This document shows positions 1 to 9,204 of a stretch of DNA of 39,725 nt, piece after piece; within the stretch, counting starts at the first letter, position 1, and every line of letters begins with the position of its first letter. Made by a program: the position numbers and the translations under genes. Origin of the DNA: Clostridiales bacterium (lineage in GTDB: Bacteria; Bacillota; Clostridia; Lachnospirales; WQUN01); NCBI GenBank assembly GCA_031269465.1, contig JAISZB010000177.1, forward strand, positions 1 to 39,725, read 5' to 3'. The notes under the pieces are model-generated. The model had not been told where the DNA came from, did no database searches, and saw only the letters and a list, made by a program, of their open reading frames with translations.

Positions 1-99
1 TCATTGATAAGTTTTGCAAATTTAAATAAATATTCTCTTCAATTTTGAACTTTTCTGCAAGAACTTTATGCTCTTTTGACAGGTGAATAATGCAAATAG

Positions 100-387
100 A
101 GTTGTCGGAACAGTTCCAAAAATTCTCTGATTTTCGGCGTCAGAATTATTAGAAAACTTGCTCGGGGCGATATTATTATTTTTGAGCGTGATGAGCGATT
201 GCTAGTAAAACGAGTCGCGGCGCTGCCGGAGGATATTGTACTGGTTAGATCGCAAGTTCTTATTGTACCAGACGGCTGCCGCTGGGTATTAGGCGATAAT
301 CAGGATGAATCCGTAGATTCGCGTTCCTGGGACGATCCGTTTGTACCGGAAGAGTGGGGCATCGCAAAGCTGTGGTCGTCGAACTGA
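100..387 (+). pseudogene. lepB: Signal peptidase I fragment (5' end missing)
   Basis: The open frame encodes the C-terminal half of a type I signal peptidase, the membrane serine protease that removes signal peptides from exported proteins. Visible family motifs are RGDIIIF, LVKRVAALP (containing the Lys that acts as general base), VLGDN and the SVDSR stretch. The usual N-terminal membrane anchor and the SMxPT segment with the catalytic Ser are not in frame; a TAG stop lies just upstream at 97-99 and I find no start with a ribosome site. It is therefore most likely a dead remnant, or the tail of a gene disrupted near the window edge. The motif match is clear; the pseudogene status is inferred from the missing catalytic Ser. 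Confidence 0.75.
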
Positions 388-414
388 CAATTCCGCACAA
401 CAAATGCAGAACAA

Positions 415-555
415 TTATTTGTTAGCTATATCCTCCACATATCCCCGAACTAATGGCGCATATTTGATAAAGTCCTTTGCCATATCTTCCGTCCATACCA
501 TTCCAGGCATGGCGTACCTTGCGGCAACAACGTATTTTGATAGAAACTTAACTGC
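415..555 (-). pseudogene. Unidentified coding-like fragment
   Basis: A 46-codon open stretch without a start codon lies just downstream of the uxaA remnant on the same strand. Its translation (containing YVVAARYAMPGM and WTEDMAKDF) reads like the C-terminus of a real globular protein, ending in a natural-looking Lys-TAA. I do not recognise the family. Given the decayed genes on both sides, it is probably the tail of a further gene of the lost uronate operon, or of a gene fused to it by a deletion. Identity is unknown. Confidence 0.3.
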
Positions 556-573
556 TTAGGGCTCAACCCATAC

Positions 574-678
574 TTAATCGCGCGTCAAAACGCCGTCTAT
601 ATCCAGCGGCGCGCCTACACCACGCTGACTCATGGCCACCGCGACATTGTCTTTGGGGTGAATTTTGATAACGCTCAT
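574..678 (-). pseudogene. uxaA: Altronate dehydratase, N-terminal stub
   Basis: The first 34 codons of an altronate dehydratase remain: MSVIKIHPKDNVAVA followed by a degraded stretch (LDIDGV) and a TAA stop. The IHPKDNVAVA motif is the hallmark of the UxaA N-terminal SAF domain. The start ATG overlaps the stop of the upstream uxaB remnant as ATGA, so the translational coupling of a uxaBA operon is preserved although both genes are broken. The enzyme would convert D-altronate to 2-keto-3-deoxygluconate. The other 90 percent of the gene is absent, so no function is possible. Confidence 0.75.
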
Positions 679-1753
679 AATAAGGCCCTCACGGCGTCAG
701 CCATACCAGTTTCGCGAATGCTTTGCAAAGCGCCAGCCACAGACTTAGACAAACCCGGTATTTGCGTTAAATCCCTTCCCCAAAAATCTATTCTGCCTAA
801 AAATGCTTCCGTAAACTCATTAGCCGGCTGTTTATTATTTTCAACAAAAAATAGAAGTTCCGGCGTGTCATCCAAAATCCCATAGGGGATATCACCGCGC
901 ACCGCTATCAGTTTGTTTTCTGAATTAAGCTCTCCAGAATAAAAGGACATGGGCGCTGCCAGGGAAAAACATAGAAACTTCGGTAAAGAACCAGTCTTGG
1001 CCTGTGTCTCAAGTATCGTCGGCAGCATGCGGGCTTTATATTTAGAGATAGAATTGAGCGCGATCGAAAGCAGGTTGTGTTTGATAAAATGGTTTTCGGA
1101 CCGTTCCATCTCAGAATCAGCAAATTGACGTACTCTTCCGCCGGCAGGGGAACCATTGGGGCAAGTTCGCCGTATACGGCTTTCTGCAAAAAAAGCGCTC
1201 ATAGTTTTGTCATTCATCATCTCGCCAACCGTAGTCAGCTCGGTTAGGTAAGCCGCAAAAACCGAAGCAGTATGCGCGCCGTTTGAGAGACGCACCTTGC
1301 GTTCCTGATAGGGTCTCAAATTCTTTTTGAAAATAACGGGAAGGCTCGTCTTGTCCAAAGGGAATTCTTTCCCAACAGATCCCGGATTTTCGCATTCGAT
1401 TACCCACAGCGCGAAAGGGTCGCCAGCGACCAAAAGCCTGCCTGTATAACCGCATTTTTTCTCCAGCGTTCCGGCTTCATCCTTTGGATACCCGGTGACG
1501 ATGCGATCCACAAGCGTGCCGCAAAATACATTGCATTCAGTCAGCCATGATCGAAAGGCGTCCGGCAATTTCCATGCACTGTCAGTTCTAGACAGCATTG
1601 CTTTAATTTCAAGCCGTTATTTTCGACTAATTCTACCTGCAGAATGATCAATCCTTTGCCCAGTGCTCCGTTAAAAGCGAGATATCGTTCGTACAGAAAC
1701 TTTGATTTCAGGGCACAGAGCTGTATAATCCCATTCGCTATGCAGTTTATCAT
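675..1753 (-). pseudogene. uxaB: Tagaturonate reductase (altronate oxidoreductase), frameshifted
   Basis: This is a mannitol-dehydrogenase-family enzyme that reduces D-tagaturonate to D-altronate with NADH in galacturonate catabolism. Two frames together give a near-collinear protein. The first (about 1753-1600) contains FLYERYLAFNGA and KGLIILQVELVENNG; the second (1598-675) contains FCGTLVDRIVTGYP, RKVRLSNGAHTAS and FIKHNLLSIALNS. The frame changes at about 1595-1610, just after the KLKQCC segment. The N-terminal Rossmann part (roughly the first 150 residues) is missing, and the gene is cut off next to a transposase remnant. The AHT segment and the Lys of the catalytic region survive, but the truncation and frameshift make it a pseudogene. 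Confidence 0.85.
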
Positions 1754-1792
1754 AACAAAACTTTCAGTAGCTCTATATGTACTGATGATTTC

Positions 1793-2032
1793 CTAGTCCT
1801 TTTCATCCGTTATCATGGCTAGTTTTTCAGCGGTCGCTTTGGCAGGCTCAAATGGGTTCAAAGCCTGTATAAGGCTATTCCAAAAATGATATTCAAGCCC
1901 AGCCATACATTGGTTGAAAGCCCTGAAAAACACTTCGATTTTGTAGCGATTAGCCGTACATTGAATAATCTGTTCCGGACGCGAATTTAAATCTGTGCAA
2001 GCCAGAATGCTCTCCACAACATATATGCCCTA
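1793..2032 (-). pseudogene. DDE transposase C-terminal remnant
   Basis: The frame includes ILACTDLNSRPEQII, NRYKIEVFFRAFNQ and YHFWNS. This pattern (strand with Asp, then YrxRxxIEvxFr...K/NQ, then YHFW) is that of the C-terminal catalytic part of IS4-like DDE transposases, where the Glu of IEVFF is the third acidic residue. An in-frame TAG lies just upstream, so only the tail remains. It lies directly upstream of the 5'-truncated uxaB and is the probable cause of that truncation. The family within IS4 or related groups cannot be fixed from this piece. Confidence 0.55.
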
Positions 2033-2159
2033 AAGGTTATTGCGATTTCAGTGAATCAGTAAATTCTTAAAAAGTTATTTGCAGTATAAGAAATTAAGTG
2101 ATGAATAACAGGCTCTCAGCATGAAGAAATGTTCTTGAAGATGAAGCCTAAACAATGGG

Positions 2160-2274
2160 ATTAATCGCGTTTGGGAAGCGGGTTTTCCAAGGCGCGATTG
2201 ATATCGGCATTTCTCGCTCATTGTTTAATCCGACCTCGAAATCTGAACTTTGGGGCGCAAGTCAGTATAATAAG
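2160..2274. repeat. Palindromic MITE-like repeat, degraded copy
   Basis: The copy carries the central motif GCGCGATTGATATCGGCATT, a right arm TTTAATCCGACCTCGAAATC and a right end AAGTCAGTATA. The left arm is barely recognisable. It belongs to the subtype whose arms carry AGGTCGGATTAT / ATAATCCGACCT. Confidence 0.6.
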
Positions 2275-2311
2275 ATTCATATGCTCGCTTGCTGGATTTT
2301 CATCTCAACGC

Positions 2312-2352
2312 AAAAAGCCGCTGGCGCTCCAAGATGCTCACCGCGCCAGCGG
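2312..2352 (-). terminator. Rho-independent terminator of the stress-protein gene
   Basis: A perfect 10-bp stem, CCGCTGGCGC / GCGCCAGCGG, with a 15-nt loop is followed on the minus strand by CTTTTTG. It lies about 150 bp downstream of the minus-strand gene ending at 2501. Confidence 0.7.
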
Positions 2353-2500
2353 ACAGCCGAAATTGCTTCTATTATCAAGCTGAGGAACAGCTATAACTGA
2401 TGCGTTTTTTGCCAATGGGCGCTTGCCTAAGCGCATAACTTAAGGATTGTAAAACCCCATATATCAGGTGAAGAAAAACGCGGAAATTTGAAACGCCCGC

Positions 2501-2905
2501 CTAAAGAGCCTCAGCTACAGAATTCTCTTCTCGTTCCAGAATATGTATCTCCAAGTACGGCATGATCCTTCTGAATGACTCCACTCCGTTCTCACCGCTG
2601 AAACCGGAATTCGCGGGGGATTCTCCAAGAACAACGGCTGTTATTCCTTCCTCTCTTATGAAGCGCCTTATGGTTTTCAGTACGTTTTGCCCCAATATTG
2701 CGTGTACGGTGCCGCCGCGCTCCGATCCGTAGCTGAAAAGCCATTCAAGCAGATGCGACGATTCTTCTGTATCAAAGATGTTGTTGCCTTGCTTGACATG
2801 GAGTATATGGAGCTCTCCGCCGTTTTTATCCACGATTTCGTATCCTTTGTCAATAAGGCGTTTTCCATTTGTCTGAGGTGTGATGCATGCCAAGACTTTT
2901 TTCAT
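2501..2905 (-). CDS. Universal stress protein-like (UspA/KdpD-type) protein
   Basis: A 134-residue single-domain protein beginning MKKVLACITPQ. The N-terminal beta strand (VLACIT), the HILHV strand near residue 35, the ITAVVLGESP strand-loop near residue 95 and the final LEIHILE strand fit the Rossmann-like UspA fold. The closest arrangement is the Usp domain seen in KdpD and small clostridial stand-alone proteins. The canonical ATP-binding G-2x-G-9x-G(S/T) motif is not evident, so nucleotide binding is doubtful. An ATG 14 codons downstream of the first possible start is chosen because the fold begins there; the ribosome site is weak. It is monocistronic and followed by a good terminator. Role: probably cytoplasmic stress or regulatory; the ligand is unknown. 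Confidence 0.65.
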   Translation of the reverse strand: MKKVLACITPQTNGKRLIDKGYEIVDKNGGELHILHVKQGNNIFDTEESSHLLEWLFSYGSERGGTVHAILGQNVLKTIRRFIREEGITAVVLGESPANSGFSGENGVESFRRIMPYLEIHILEREENSVAEAL

Positions 2906-3230
2906 AGCATTTCGCGCGCAAACCCTGAATAATGATGTTGGAAGCAATGCATTTTATCATTAATCATCGTAGCGCCGCGCCAAGAAGCTCTAGAAAATCC
3001 GCATCTAAGCAAGGGCAGGGTTTACGCACTTCCTCCTATCGATTATTATTGTCTTGCCTAAGGATAATTCCGCAAGCCGTCCGCAAATCGCGCCTTGGAC
3101 AAGCGCAGTTCAGGGAGGTCATGCAGGAATTCAATTCAAGTTGAGAACAATCAAGCTGAAAGCAATCAAACCCGCATGCAAAATTCAGATGTCGGAGCGG
3201 TGTTTAATGCTTCATAATTATAACATTAAG
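2906..3230. other. Intergenic stretch, nothing recognised
   Basis: I see no convincing gene, RNA or complete repeat between the start of the stress-protein gene and the first repeat ends at 3231. Short open frames here lack ribosome sites and protein-like composition. Confidence 0.5.
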
Positions 3231-3281
3231 CATGCTGATTTGCAGTAAAATTCTAGATTAGGAAATTTGTATGCAAATCAG
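3231..3281. repeat. Solo pair of repeat ends (about 50 bp)
   Basis: CATGCTGATTTGCAGT faces TGTATGCAAATCAG across a short AT-rich core. Both ends match the terminal inverted repeat of the family, but the inner arms are absent. It may be a minimal form or an internal deletion product. Confidence 0.6.
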
Positions 3282-3366
3282 AAAAACGACTATGACTTTA
3301 GCTCAGCAACCCAAAGCAAAATATGAAGCTTATGAACCGACATGAGAATTCCAGAATCATTGATAT

Positions 3367-3591
3367 ACAGATTAGCAGTAAACTGCAACTGTTTTGGACC
3401 ATGATTATCCAGTGAGACATTGCATAATCATGCTCTAGAATTATGGAGCTCCGACTGATGAGCTAATGATGCAGACATTTCAGGCTTTTGATACGCAGCC
3501 AGCTGCACTGATTTTGGAGCTTGATTATCCCATAGAGGCGCTGTATAATGAGTCAAAATCGGAACTTACATATGCATATCAGTATATTAAT
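3367..3591. repeat. Two adjoining degraded palindromic repeats
   Basis: The first (about 3367-3470) has arm-like segments CATGATTATCCAGTGAG and CATAATCATGCTC. The second (about 3505-3591) has the arm TTTTGGAGCTTGATTAT, the mate TATAATGAGTCAAAATC and the end ATGCATATCAGTATA. Arm pairing is imperfect in both. Confidence 0.55.
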
Positions 3592-3599
3592 GAGGGTGG

Positions 3600-3762
3600 A
3601 ATGCTGTGCCGGCGCGCTTAAAATCTCATCGATTCCGTAGCGTGATATCTGTTTTCAAGGCGCGAAATGCCGATATCAATCGTTCTCGCAGTATAATCAA
3701 GCCGCAAAATGGAAACATTCCACGCGCATCAGTATATGTTTTAACAATCCATCTCGTGCGCG
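3600..3762. repeat. Palindromic repeat, degraded copy
   Basis: It contains the central motif GCGAAATGCCGATATCAATC, the right arm GTATAATCAAGCCGCAAAAT and an end GCGCATCAGTATATG. The left arm is not clear. The following 3770-3930 is unusually GC-rich, carries GCGCGGCATCTGCG twice (near 3839 and 3911), and shows no gene. Confidence 0.5.
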
Positions 3763-4008
3763 AGAATTTGCAGGTTGGCGCAATGAGAGCGGGCCGTGGC
3801 GCAGCGAGGAGAATTCTAAAAGCGGGAAATCCGGTTCTGGCGCGGCATCTGCGTGATCACCACAAATCGCTCATTTGCGCTGCGCTTCATGGGGTTCGCC
3901 GAGAGCGCGGCATCTGCGAATGGTGATATTAAACATGAGATATTCCCACTATCAATTATACCATAGAAGAGAATTACCGCAAGCTTTACAGATGTGCCAT
4001 GCAGTCAG

Positions 4009-4113
4009 ATTTCCAGATTGCCATGCGGCTCAAAAATCGGCGCATTGACGCCGATTTGCATCCAAGCGGCCCGGTGTTATGGAATCGAACTTTCATATGC
4101 AAATCAGCTGCGC
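4009..4113. repeat. Repeat fragment downstream of the FtsH-like gene
   Basis: It carries CTCAAAAATCGGCGCATTGA, GCCGATTTGCATCC and a right end TTTCATATGCAAATCAG. It lies against the 3' end of the minus-strand protease gene, where a terminator would be expected; I see no independent terminator. Confidence 0.45.
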
Positions 4114-4131
4114 TTTTAGGAGCGCCTGCAT

Positions 4132-5859
4132 TCATGCCGCAGTTACAGCAGCAACGAGCCTGTTGAGATCGTCTTCATTTAGAGACTCTTTTTCCAAAAG
4201 CTCCTTTGCGATACTTGAGAGAAGCTCTTTATGGCATGTCAAAAAAGACTTTGCGCATTCGTACAGCTCATCCAAAAGCCGCGCGCATTCCTCATGAGCT
4301 GAGGCTTCAGTATGCATAAGGCTTTCGCCCATCCCATACTTGGTCACATAATCCTTTACCAGCGCAACAGATTTTTCTATGTCGTTCGATGCGCCTGTCG
4401 TTATGTTCTCAGAACCGAAAAACAGCTCCTCTGACGCCCTACCCGCCAAGTTCATCATTATTTGGCATTTAAGCTCTTTTTTTGTGCAGAACATTTTATC
4501 GGGCGGTATGTTGACGCAGAATCCGCCAGCGCCTCTTGAGCTGGGGATGATTGTTATTTTCGCCACTGTGCTTGCGGGACAGAGAAGCTTTGCCGCAAGG
4601 GCATGCCCTGACTCGTGGAAAGCGGTAATGCGCCTTTCAAGCTCCAATATTCCGCTTCTGTCCTTTTTCTCGCTTCCCGCGAGAACCGTATAATATGCTT
4701 TGTTAACATCTTCGAGTTCAATCTTTTCAGCCAAGCGTTTTGCGGCGAAAATGGCTGCTTCATTTAAAAGGCTTTCAAGCATGGCCCCGCTGAAGAAGAC
4801 AGTCTGCTTGGCCAGCGAATCAATATCCACTTCCTCTGAAAAGGGCTTGTTGCTTTGATGAAGCCTCAGGATGCTTTTTCTGGCTTGGAGATCCGGAAGC
4901 CCGATTTCTACCTGGCGATCGAAGCGGCCTGGCCGAAGGAGAGCCTCATCCAGTATGTCCAAGCGATTTGTCGCAGCTATTACAACAATTCCCTCTTCAC
5001 TTGAAAATCCAGACATTTCGGTTAGAAGGGCGTTTAAAGCCTGTTCGCGCTCGTCGTTTCCGCCCTGCGCTCCTACGCTTCTCTTTTTTCCGAGCGCGTC
5101 TATTTCATCTATGAAGATGACGGCCTTGCCGTCATTTTTAGCTTTCTGGAACAGCTCCCTTATACGCGCCGCTCCGACTCCAACATACATCTGAACGAAA
5201 TCTGAGCCGCCGACAGCATAGAACGGGGCTTCCGCCTCTCCGGCGATGGCTTTGGCCATCAAGGTCTTGCCAGTACCGGGAGGGCCGTAGAAAATCACGC
5301 CTCTGGGCATGCGCGCGCCGAAGCGTGAATACTTTTCAGGATTTTTGAGAAAATCTACTATGTCTGAGACGCTGTCCTTCGCTTCTTCATTTCCAGCTAT
5401 GTCGTTAAAGCGCGCAAAATGCCTGCTTTGATCAGTTGACTCCTGCACGTTCAAAGCCATCGCCGACTTCGGGGACTGCCTGTTTGAGGCTTTATAGACA
5501 AAAACTAGCACGCTGCAAAAAAAGACGGCGCTCAACACGCTGCCGGCTACATCCCCCGCAGAAGTCGAGGATCCTTCAGAAACGCTGACTCCTTTAAGGA
5601 GAAGCTCCTCCTTTAGGCTTGGATTCCTTGGATTGTCGGTAATATGATAGGCTCCGCCCAATGCTTTGAATGTGAACTGAGCTCCGTCTGAAAGCGTTGC
5701 TTCGATTACATGGCCTTTCTCCAGCATTTGGAGGAACTCCGTGTAGGCGACAGCCTCAGGGCGCTCCGCTGTCTTCATGCACGCCGCGAATATGATGCCT
5801 GCCGTGACAAGCAAAACCGCATAAGCTTTTATTGCGTTTGCAGAGAGAAACCTTTTCAT
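4132..5859 (-). CDS. ftsH: FtsH-like membrane AAA+ zinc metalloprotease
   Basis: A 575-residue ATP-dependent protease of the cytoplasmic membrane that unfolds and degrades membrane and short-lived soluble proteins. In order: a first membrane segment at about residues 6-28 (AYAVLLVTAGIIFAAC), a short external domain, a second membrane segment at about 105-125 (SVLSAVFFCSVLVFVY), the AAA+ domain with Walker A GPPGTGKT, Walker B VIFIDEID and second-region RPGRFDRQ, and the protease domain with zinc motif HESGH. The start at 5859 is chosen for the strong site AAGGGGGG eight bases before ATG; a longer frame upstream lacks one. The external domain is short and the overall length is slightly below typical FtsH (about 600-650), so this may be a second, specialised paralogue rather than the housekeeping copy. 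It is monocistronic with its own promoter. Confidence 0.9.
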   Translation of the reverse strand: MKRFLSANAIKAYAVLLVTAGIIFAACMKTAERPEAVAYTEFLQMLEKGHVIEATLSDGAQFTFKALGGAYHITDNPRNPSLKEELLLKGVSVSEGSSTSAGDVAGSVLSAVFFCSVLVFVYKASNRQSPKSAMALNVQESTDQSRHFARFNDIAGNEEAKDSVSDIVDFLKNPEKYSRFGARMPRGVIFYGPPGTGKTLMAKAIAGEAEAPFYAVGGSDFVQMYVGVGAARIRELFQKAKNDGKAVIFIDEIDALGKKRSVGAQGGNDEREQALNALLTEMSGFSSEEGIVVIAATNRLDILDEALLRPGRFDRQVEIGLPDLQARKSILRLHQSNKPFSEEVDIDSLAKQTVFFSGAMLESLLNEAAIFAAKRLAEKIELEDVNKAYYTVLAGSEKKDRSGILELERRITAFHESGHALAAKLLCPASTVAKITIIPSSRGAGGFCVNIPPDKMFCTKKELKCQIMMNLAGRASEELFFGSENITTGASNDIEKSVALVKDYVTKYGMGESLMHTEASAHEECARLLDELYECAKSFLTCHKELLSSIAKELLEKESLNEDDLNRLVAAVTAA

Positions 5860-5922
5860 TACATTACCCCCCTTGTTTAGACGGACATCTCCTATGACGC
5901 CAAAGAAACAGTTTATGTAAAC

Positions 5923-5952
5923 ATTATACATGAATATCAGCCTTTTCTCCAA
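5923..5952 (-). promoter_or_regulatory. Putative sigma-A promoter of the FtsH-like gene
   Basis: On the minus strand TTGGAG is followed by an 18-base spacer and a perfect TATAAT, about 65 bp upstream of the chosen start codon. Confidence 0.5.
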
Positions 5953-6113
5953 TGCAACTTATGGAAATGGATTATAGACAGACTTCTGAGAGGGTGGTAA
6001 AATGAGTGTGAAAGAACAGAGGGAACCAGCTTTCAAAGATGCGGACGGCATTTCTGCCTGCATATGGCAATATATGCCGATATTCAATATATAAACTGGC
6101 TTGCATATGATAG

Positions 6114-6284
6114 TTCATATTTTGCCGTTTGACTGCACATAGAGCGAAATGCCGATATCAATCGCGCCTTGCAAGTGACCTTTCAAGCTCCAAAAAGGCA
6201 TGTTGATTTGCACTAAAAGTTCTGATTTTGAGGACAATGCTAAGCGGACAGCCTGACCTCAAAATCGCCGCATCTGGCTGCTAT
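6114..6284. repeat. Two abutting palindromic repeats, partial
   Basis: The first (about 6114-6200) has GAGCGAAATGCCGATATCAA and the right arm TTTCAAGCTCCAAAAAGG. The second (6201-6284) starts at GTTGATTTGCACT and has the arms GATTTTGAGGACAATG and GCCTGACCTCAAAATC, with a shortened centre. Confidence 0.6.
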
Positions 6285-6408
6285 ACCGCTTTGCTGTCAA
6301 ATGTACCGATTTTGATGCCTGACAGGGTGCGAAACGACTATATCCACATTTCGCATTAATTGAATAATCCGACATTAAAATCGGAACTATCCAATGCAAA
6401 GCAGTATA
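6282..6408. repeat. Palindromic MITE-like repeat, full length (127 bp)
   Basis: Ends are TATACCGCTTTGC and GCAAAGCAGTATA. Inner pairing includes CCGATTTTGATG with AAAATCGGAAC. The centre carries GGTGCGAAACGACTATATCC and ATTTCGCA. The ends are the CCGCTTT variant of the family. Confidence 0.75.
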
Positions 6409-6485
6409 ATCAGCATGCATATGACAGCAAATCTGTATAAACGCGGATCAGAATCGTTTAGCTCTGACCATGCGGATGCGCAATC

Positions 6486-6617
6486 TATACTGATTTTCAT
6501 AGGAAACTGCCTTTTTTGGAGCTTGATTATACAGCGAGCGCGATTGAGTTCGGCAATTAGCGCCTTGAAAGTGGATAATCAAGCTCCAAAAAGAACACAA
6601 TGGATGACATCGGTCTA
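6486..6617. repeat. Palindromic MITE-like repeat, near-consensus copy
   Basis: The left end is TATACTGATTTTCAT. Perfect arms CTTTTTTGGAGCTTGATTAT (6511-6530) and ATAATCAAGCTCCAAAAAG (6575-6593) flank a centre with AGCGAGCGCGATTGA. The right end is worn (ATGACATCGGTCTA). It lies about 150 bp before recJ. Confidence 0.8.
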
Positions 6618-6767
6618 GGCCCCGATTTTGGTTGCTCCGAAATCAGCTTGCCTATGCGCATCAGCATGAATTCAGGCTCGTTATGGATGAAACCGAGAAA
6701 AATTCCTCTCTTTGATTGATGCGATTAGATGGAATCGTTTCCTGAAGGATTCTTTGGAGGGAAGCCT

Positions 6768-8555
6768 ATGTCAATTTGGATGCTTCGAAGCACAGACGCC
6801 GATTTGCCTCTCATGTCCAAAACTTTAGGCATCAGCGAGACGGCGGCTTTGATAATGGCCAACCGAGGCGTAAGAAGCAAAAAAACCTGCCAGCGCTTCA
6901 TGCATCCGGATCTTCGCTTGCTAGGAGATGCGCATGCCATGAAGGACATGGCCAAGGCATGCGAAATGCTTGAGCAGAGCCTGTCTGACAAGGAAAAAAT
7001 AGCGGTTTTCGGAGACTTTGACGTTGACGGAGTCATGAGCACCGTTATACTTATAAAGCTTCTGCGGGAATGCGGCGCAGATGCTGAATTCCTTATACCG
7101 ATGAGAAGCGAAAATGGATATGGATTAAGCGACGATATGATTAAAGCCATCGTGTCGATGGGCGCGAAGCTTTTGATCTGCTGCGACAACGGCATAGCCG
7201 CGAGAGAAGAGATTCTGGAGGCCAAACGGCTGGGCATTAAGACAATTGTAATCGATCACCATGAGCCTAACTTTATTGAGGATGAAAACGGCGCAAGAAC
7301 AGATTTAATTCCTGAAGCAGACTGCGTCATAGATCCAAAGCAGCAGTCTTGCGGCTATCCCTTCAAGCAGTTCTGCGCAGCCGGCCTGTCTTTTCGGTTT
7401 GCGGAAGCTTTCTGCAGCTTGATTGGGAGGAACTTCTTGGCTCGGGAAGAATGCCTGGTGTTTGCGGCAGTGGCTACTGTCTGTGACATTGTGCCCCTTC
7501 TTGAAGAAAATAGGATCTTGGTCAAGAGCGGGTTGGATGTTTTGAACAGATGCAAGCAGATAAACGCGGGCTTGTGGCATCTGATGCTGGAGAAGAAAAT
7601 AAGCGATAAGAAATTGTCTGTTTTCGACATAGGCTTCTTGCTGGGGCCTTGCATAAACGCCTCAGGCAGGCTTTCTTCCGCTCAAAACGCCGTGAAGCTG
7701 TTTCTGACCGAAGATACCAGAAAAGCAGCGGAACTTGCGCGCGCGCTTTCTGAACTCAACGAGACACGCAAAGAGATGACGGAACTTGCCGTCGACAAGG
7801 CTATGGACAGAATCTTTTCCGATGAAGCCAGTGAAATTGACAAGGTTGTCGTCATCTATGACGAGAGCATAAACGAAAGCATAGCAGGCATTGTGGCGGG
7901 GAGAATAAAAGAGGCCTTATCGCGTCCGGTTGTAGTTTTGACCAAAGGCGAGAAGCATGTGAAGGGATCTGCCAGATCAATTGAAGGCTACAGCATCTTT
8001 GACGCTCTTAACAAGAACAGGGATTTATTCGTGCGCTTCGGCGGCCACGCGATGGCTGCGGGGGTGACGCTTGAAGAAAAAAGCGTAGAGCCGCTCAGGA
8101 TCAGGCTTAATGCGGACTGCCCCCTGTGCGAGGATGACTTCAAAACAACGCTGTACATAGACAAGCTCTTTGAGCTTCCGGAGGCGACATTGGAGCTTGC
8201 CGAAGAGATTGCCTCTCTTGCGCCGTTTGGCAAAGGCAATCCTGAGCCGATGTTTCAGGCCAAAGCCCTTCGGCCCGAGTCTATCAGGATGATAGAGGAC
8301 AAAAACATGATGATCCTGACATTTCCCGTTGCAAGCTGCCGCAAGATCAGGGCGGTGTGCTTCAGGAAAAATGATGTGTTCAGAGTGCAGATAGAGGAGC
8401 TTTTCAGCCAGGCGGAATGCGAAAATATCTTCGCGGGAAATTTTATGAACGCCCCGTTTAAAATGGACATCGTCTGCACCATAGAGGTCAATTCCTACAG
8501 AAACATTGTGAGCGCGCAGCTTGGAATCAAGGATTTCAGAATACGCAAGGGATGA
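6768..8555 (+). CDS. recJ: Single-stranded-DNA exonuclease RecJ
   Basis: A 595-residue cytoplasmic 5'-to-3' ssDNA exonuclease acting in recombination and mismatch or base repair. DHH-domain motifs are all present: DFDVDGVMS near residue 88, CDNGIAA near 143, DHHEP near 163 and NASGRL near 290. The DHHA1 motif GGHAMAAGV lies near residue 424, and a C-terminal OB-like region begins around APFGKGNPEP. Start: ATG at 6768 preceded by TTTGGAGGGAAGCCT; an upstream in-frame ATG at 6729 has no site. apt follows 50 bp later on the same strand. In most Bacillota a rel (ppGpp synthetase) gene comes after recJ-apt; here it does not. Confidence 0.92.
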   Translation: MSIWMLRSTDADLPLMSKTLGISETAALIMANRGVRSKKTCQRFMHPDLRLLGDAHAMKDMAKACEMLEQSLSDKEKIAVFGDFDVDGVMSTVILIKLLRECGADAEFLIPMRSENGYGLSDDMIKAIVSMGAKLLICCDNGIAAREEILEAKRLGIKTIVIDHHEPNFIEDENGARTDLIPEADCVIDPKQQSCGYPFKQFCAAGLSFRFAEAFCSLIGRNFLAREECLVFAAVATVCDIVPLLEENRILVKSGLDVLNRCKQINAGLWHLMLEKKISDKKLSVFDIGFLLGPCINASGRLSSAQNAVKLFLTEDTRKAAELARALSELNETRKEMTELAVDKAMDRIFSDEASEIDKVVVIYDESINESIAGIVAGRIKEALSRPVVVLTKGEKHVKGSARSIEGYSIFDALNKNRDLFVRFGGHAMAAGVTLEEKSVEPLRIRLNADCPLCEDDFKTTLYIDKLFELPEATLELAEEIASLAPFGKGNPEPMFQAKALRPESIRMIEDKNMMILTFPVASCRKIRAVCFRKNDVFRVQIEELFSQAECENIFAGNFMNAPFKMDIVCTIEVNSYRNIVSAQLGIKDFRIRKG

Positions 8556-8605
8556 TCAAGGCATTTTGCCTTGCAATCATGGCCTAATAAAGCGAGGTGG
8601 CAATT

Positions 8606-9118
8606 ATGGATTTAAGGGATGCTATACGCACTATACCAGACTTTCCTCAACCTGGCGTTCTATTCAGAGACATCACTACCATGCTCAAGGATCCGGACGC
8701 TCTTCAGCTTGCTGTTGACGCGATCAAGGAAAAGCTTGACGGCGTTGGCTTCGACCTGGTGCTTGGTCCGGAGTCTCGAGGATTCATCTTCGGAGTGCCG
8801 GTGGCCTACAGCTTGCACAAGGGCTTCATTCCAGTCAGGAAGGCCGGAAAGCTTCCTGCAGCTACTATCAGCAAAAGCTATGACCTGGAGTACGGAGCCT
8901 CAGTCATAGAAATTCATAAGGATGCAATCATCCCCGGACAAAAGGTTGTTGTAATAGACGACCTTCTCGCGACTGGCGGCACCTGCAGGGCGTTGGCCGA
9001 AATGGTGGAGGACGCTGGAGGAGTGATTGCCGCAATGGTCTTTCTCATTGAGCTTGAAGGCCTTAAGGGCAGGAATCTGCTCGGAAAATACAAAGTAGAT
9101 TCAATCATCAAGTATTAA
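8606..9118 (+). CDS. apt: Adenine phosphoribosyltransferase
   Basis: A 170-residue cytoplasmic salvage enzyme that makes AMP from adenine and PRPP. Typical signatures are IRTIPDFPQPGVLFRDIT at the N-terminus, LGPESRGFIFG in the middle and the PRPP-binding loop VVVIDDLLATGGTC near residue 118. Length is normal for the family. The start ATG at 8606 follows GAGGTGG with a suitable gap; the in-frame GTG nine bases upstream overlaps that ribosome site and is rejected. It is co-directional with recJ and likely co-transcribed. Its co-substrate PRPP is made by the prs product encoded downstream, beyond a block of repeats. Confidence 0.93.
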   Translation: MDLRDAIRTIPDFPQPGVLFRDITTMLKDPDALQLAVDAIKEKLDGVGFDLVLGPESRGFIFGVPVAYSLHKGFIPVRKAGKLPAATISKSYDLEYGASVIEIHKDAIIPGQKVVVIDDLLATGGTCRALAEMVEDAGGVIAAMVFLIELEGLKGRNLLGKYKVDSIIKY

Positions 9119-9204
9119 AGAAGCTTTCTAAGACATCATGGCCTTTTAAGGCGCCCTTCAAGAAGCATTTGGAAGTCTGGCGTTTATATTGCAGCTTGAA
9201 AAGC

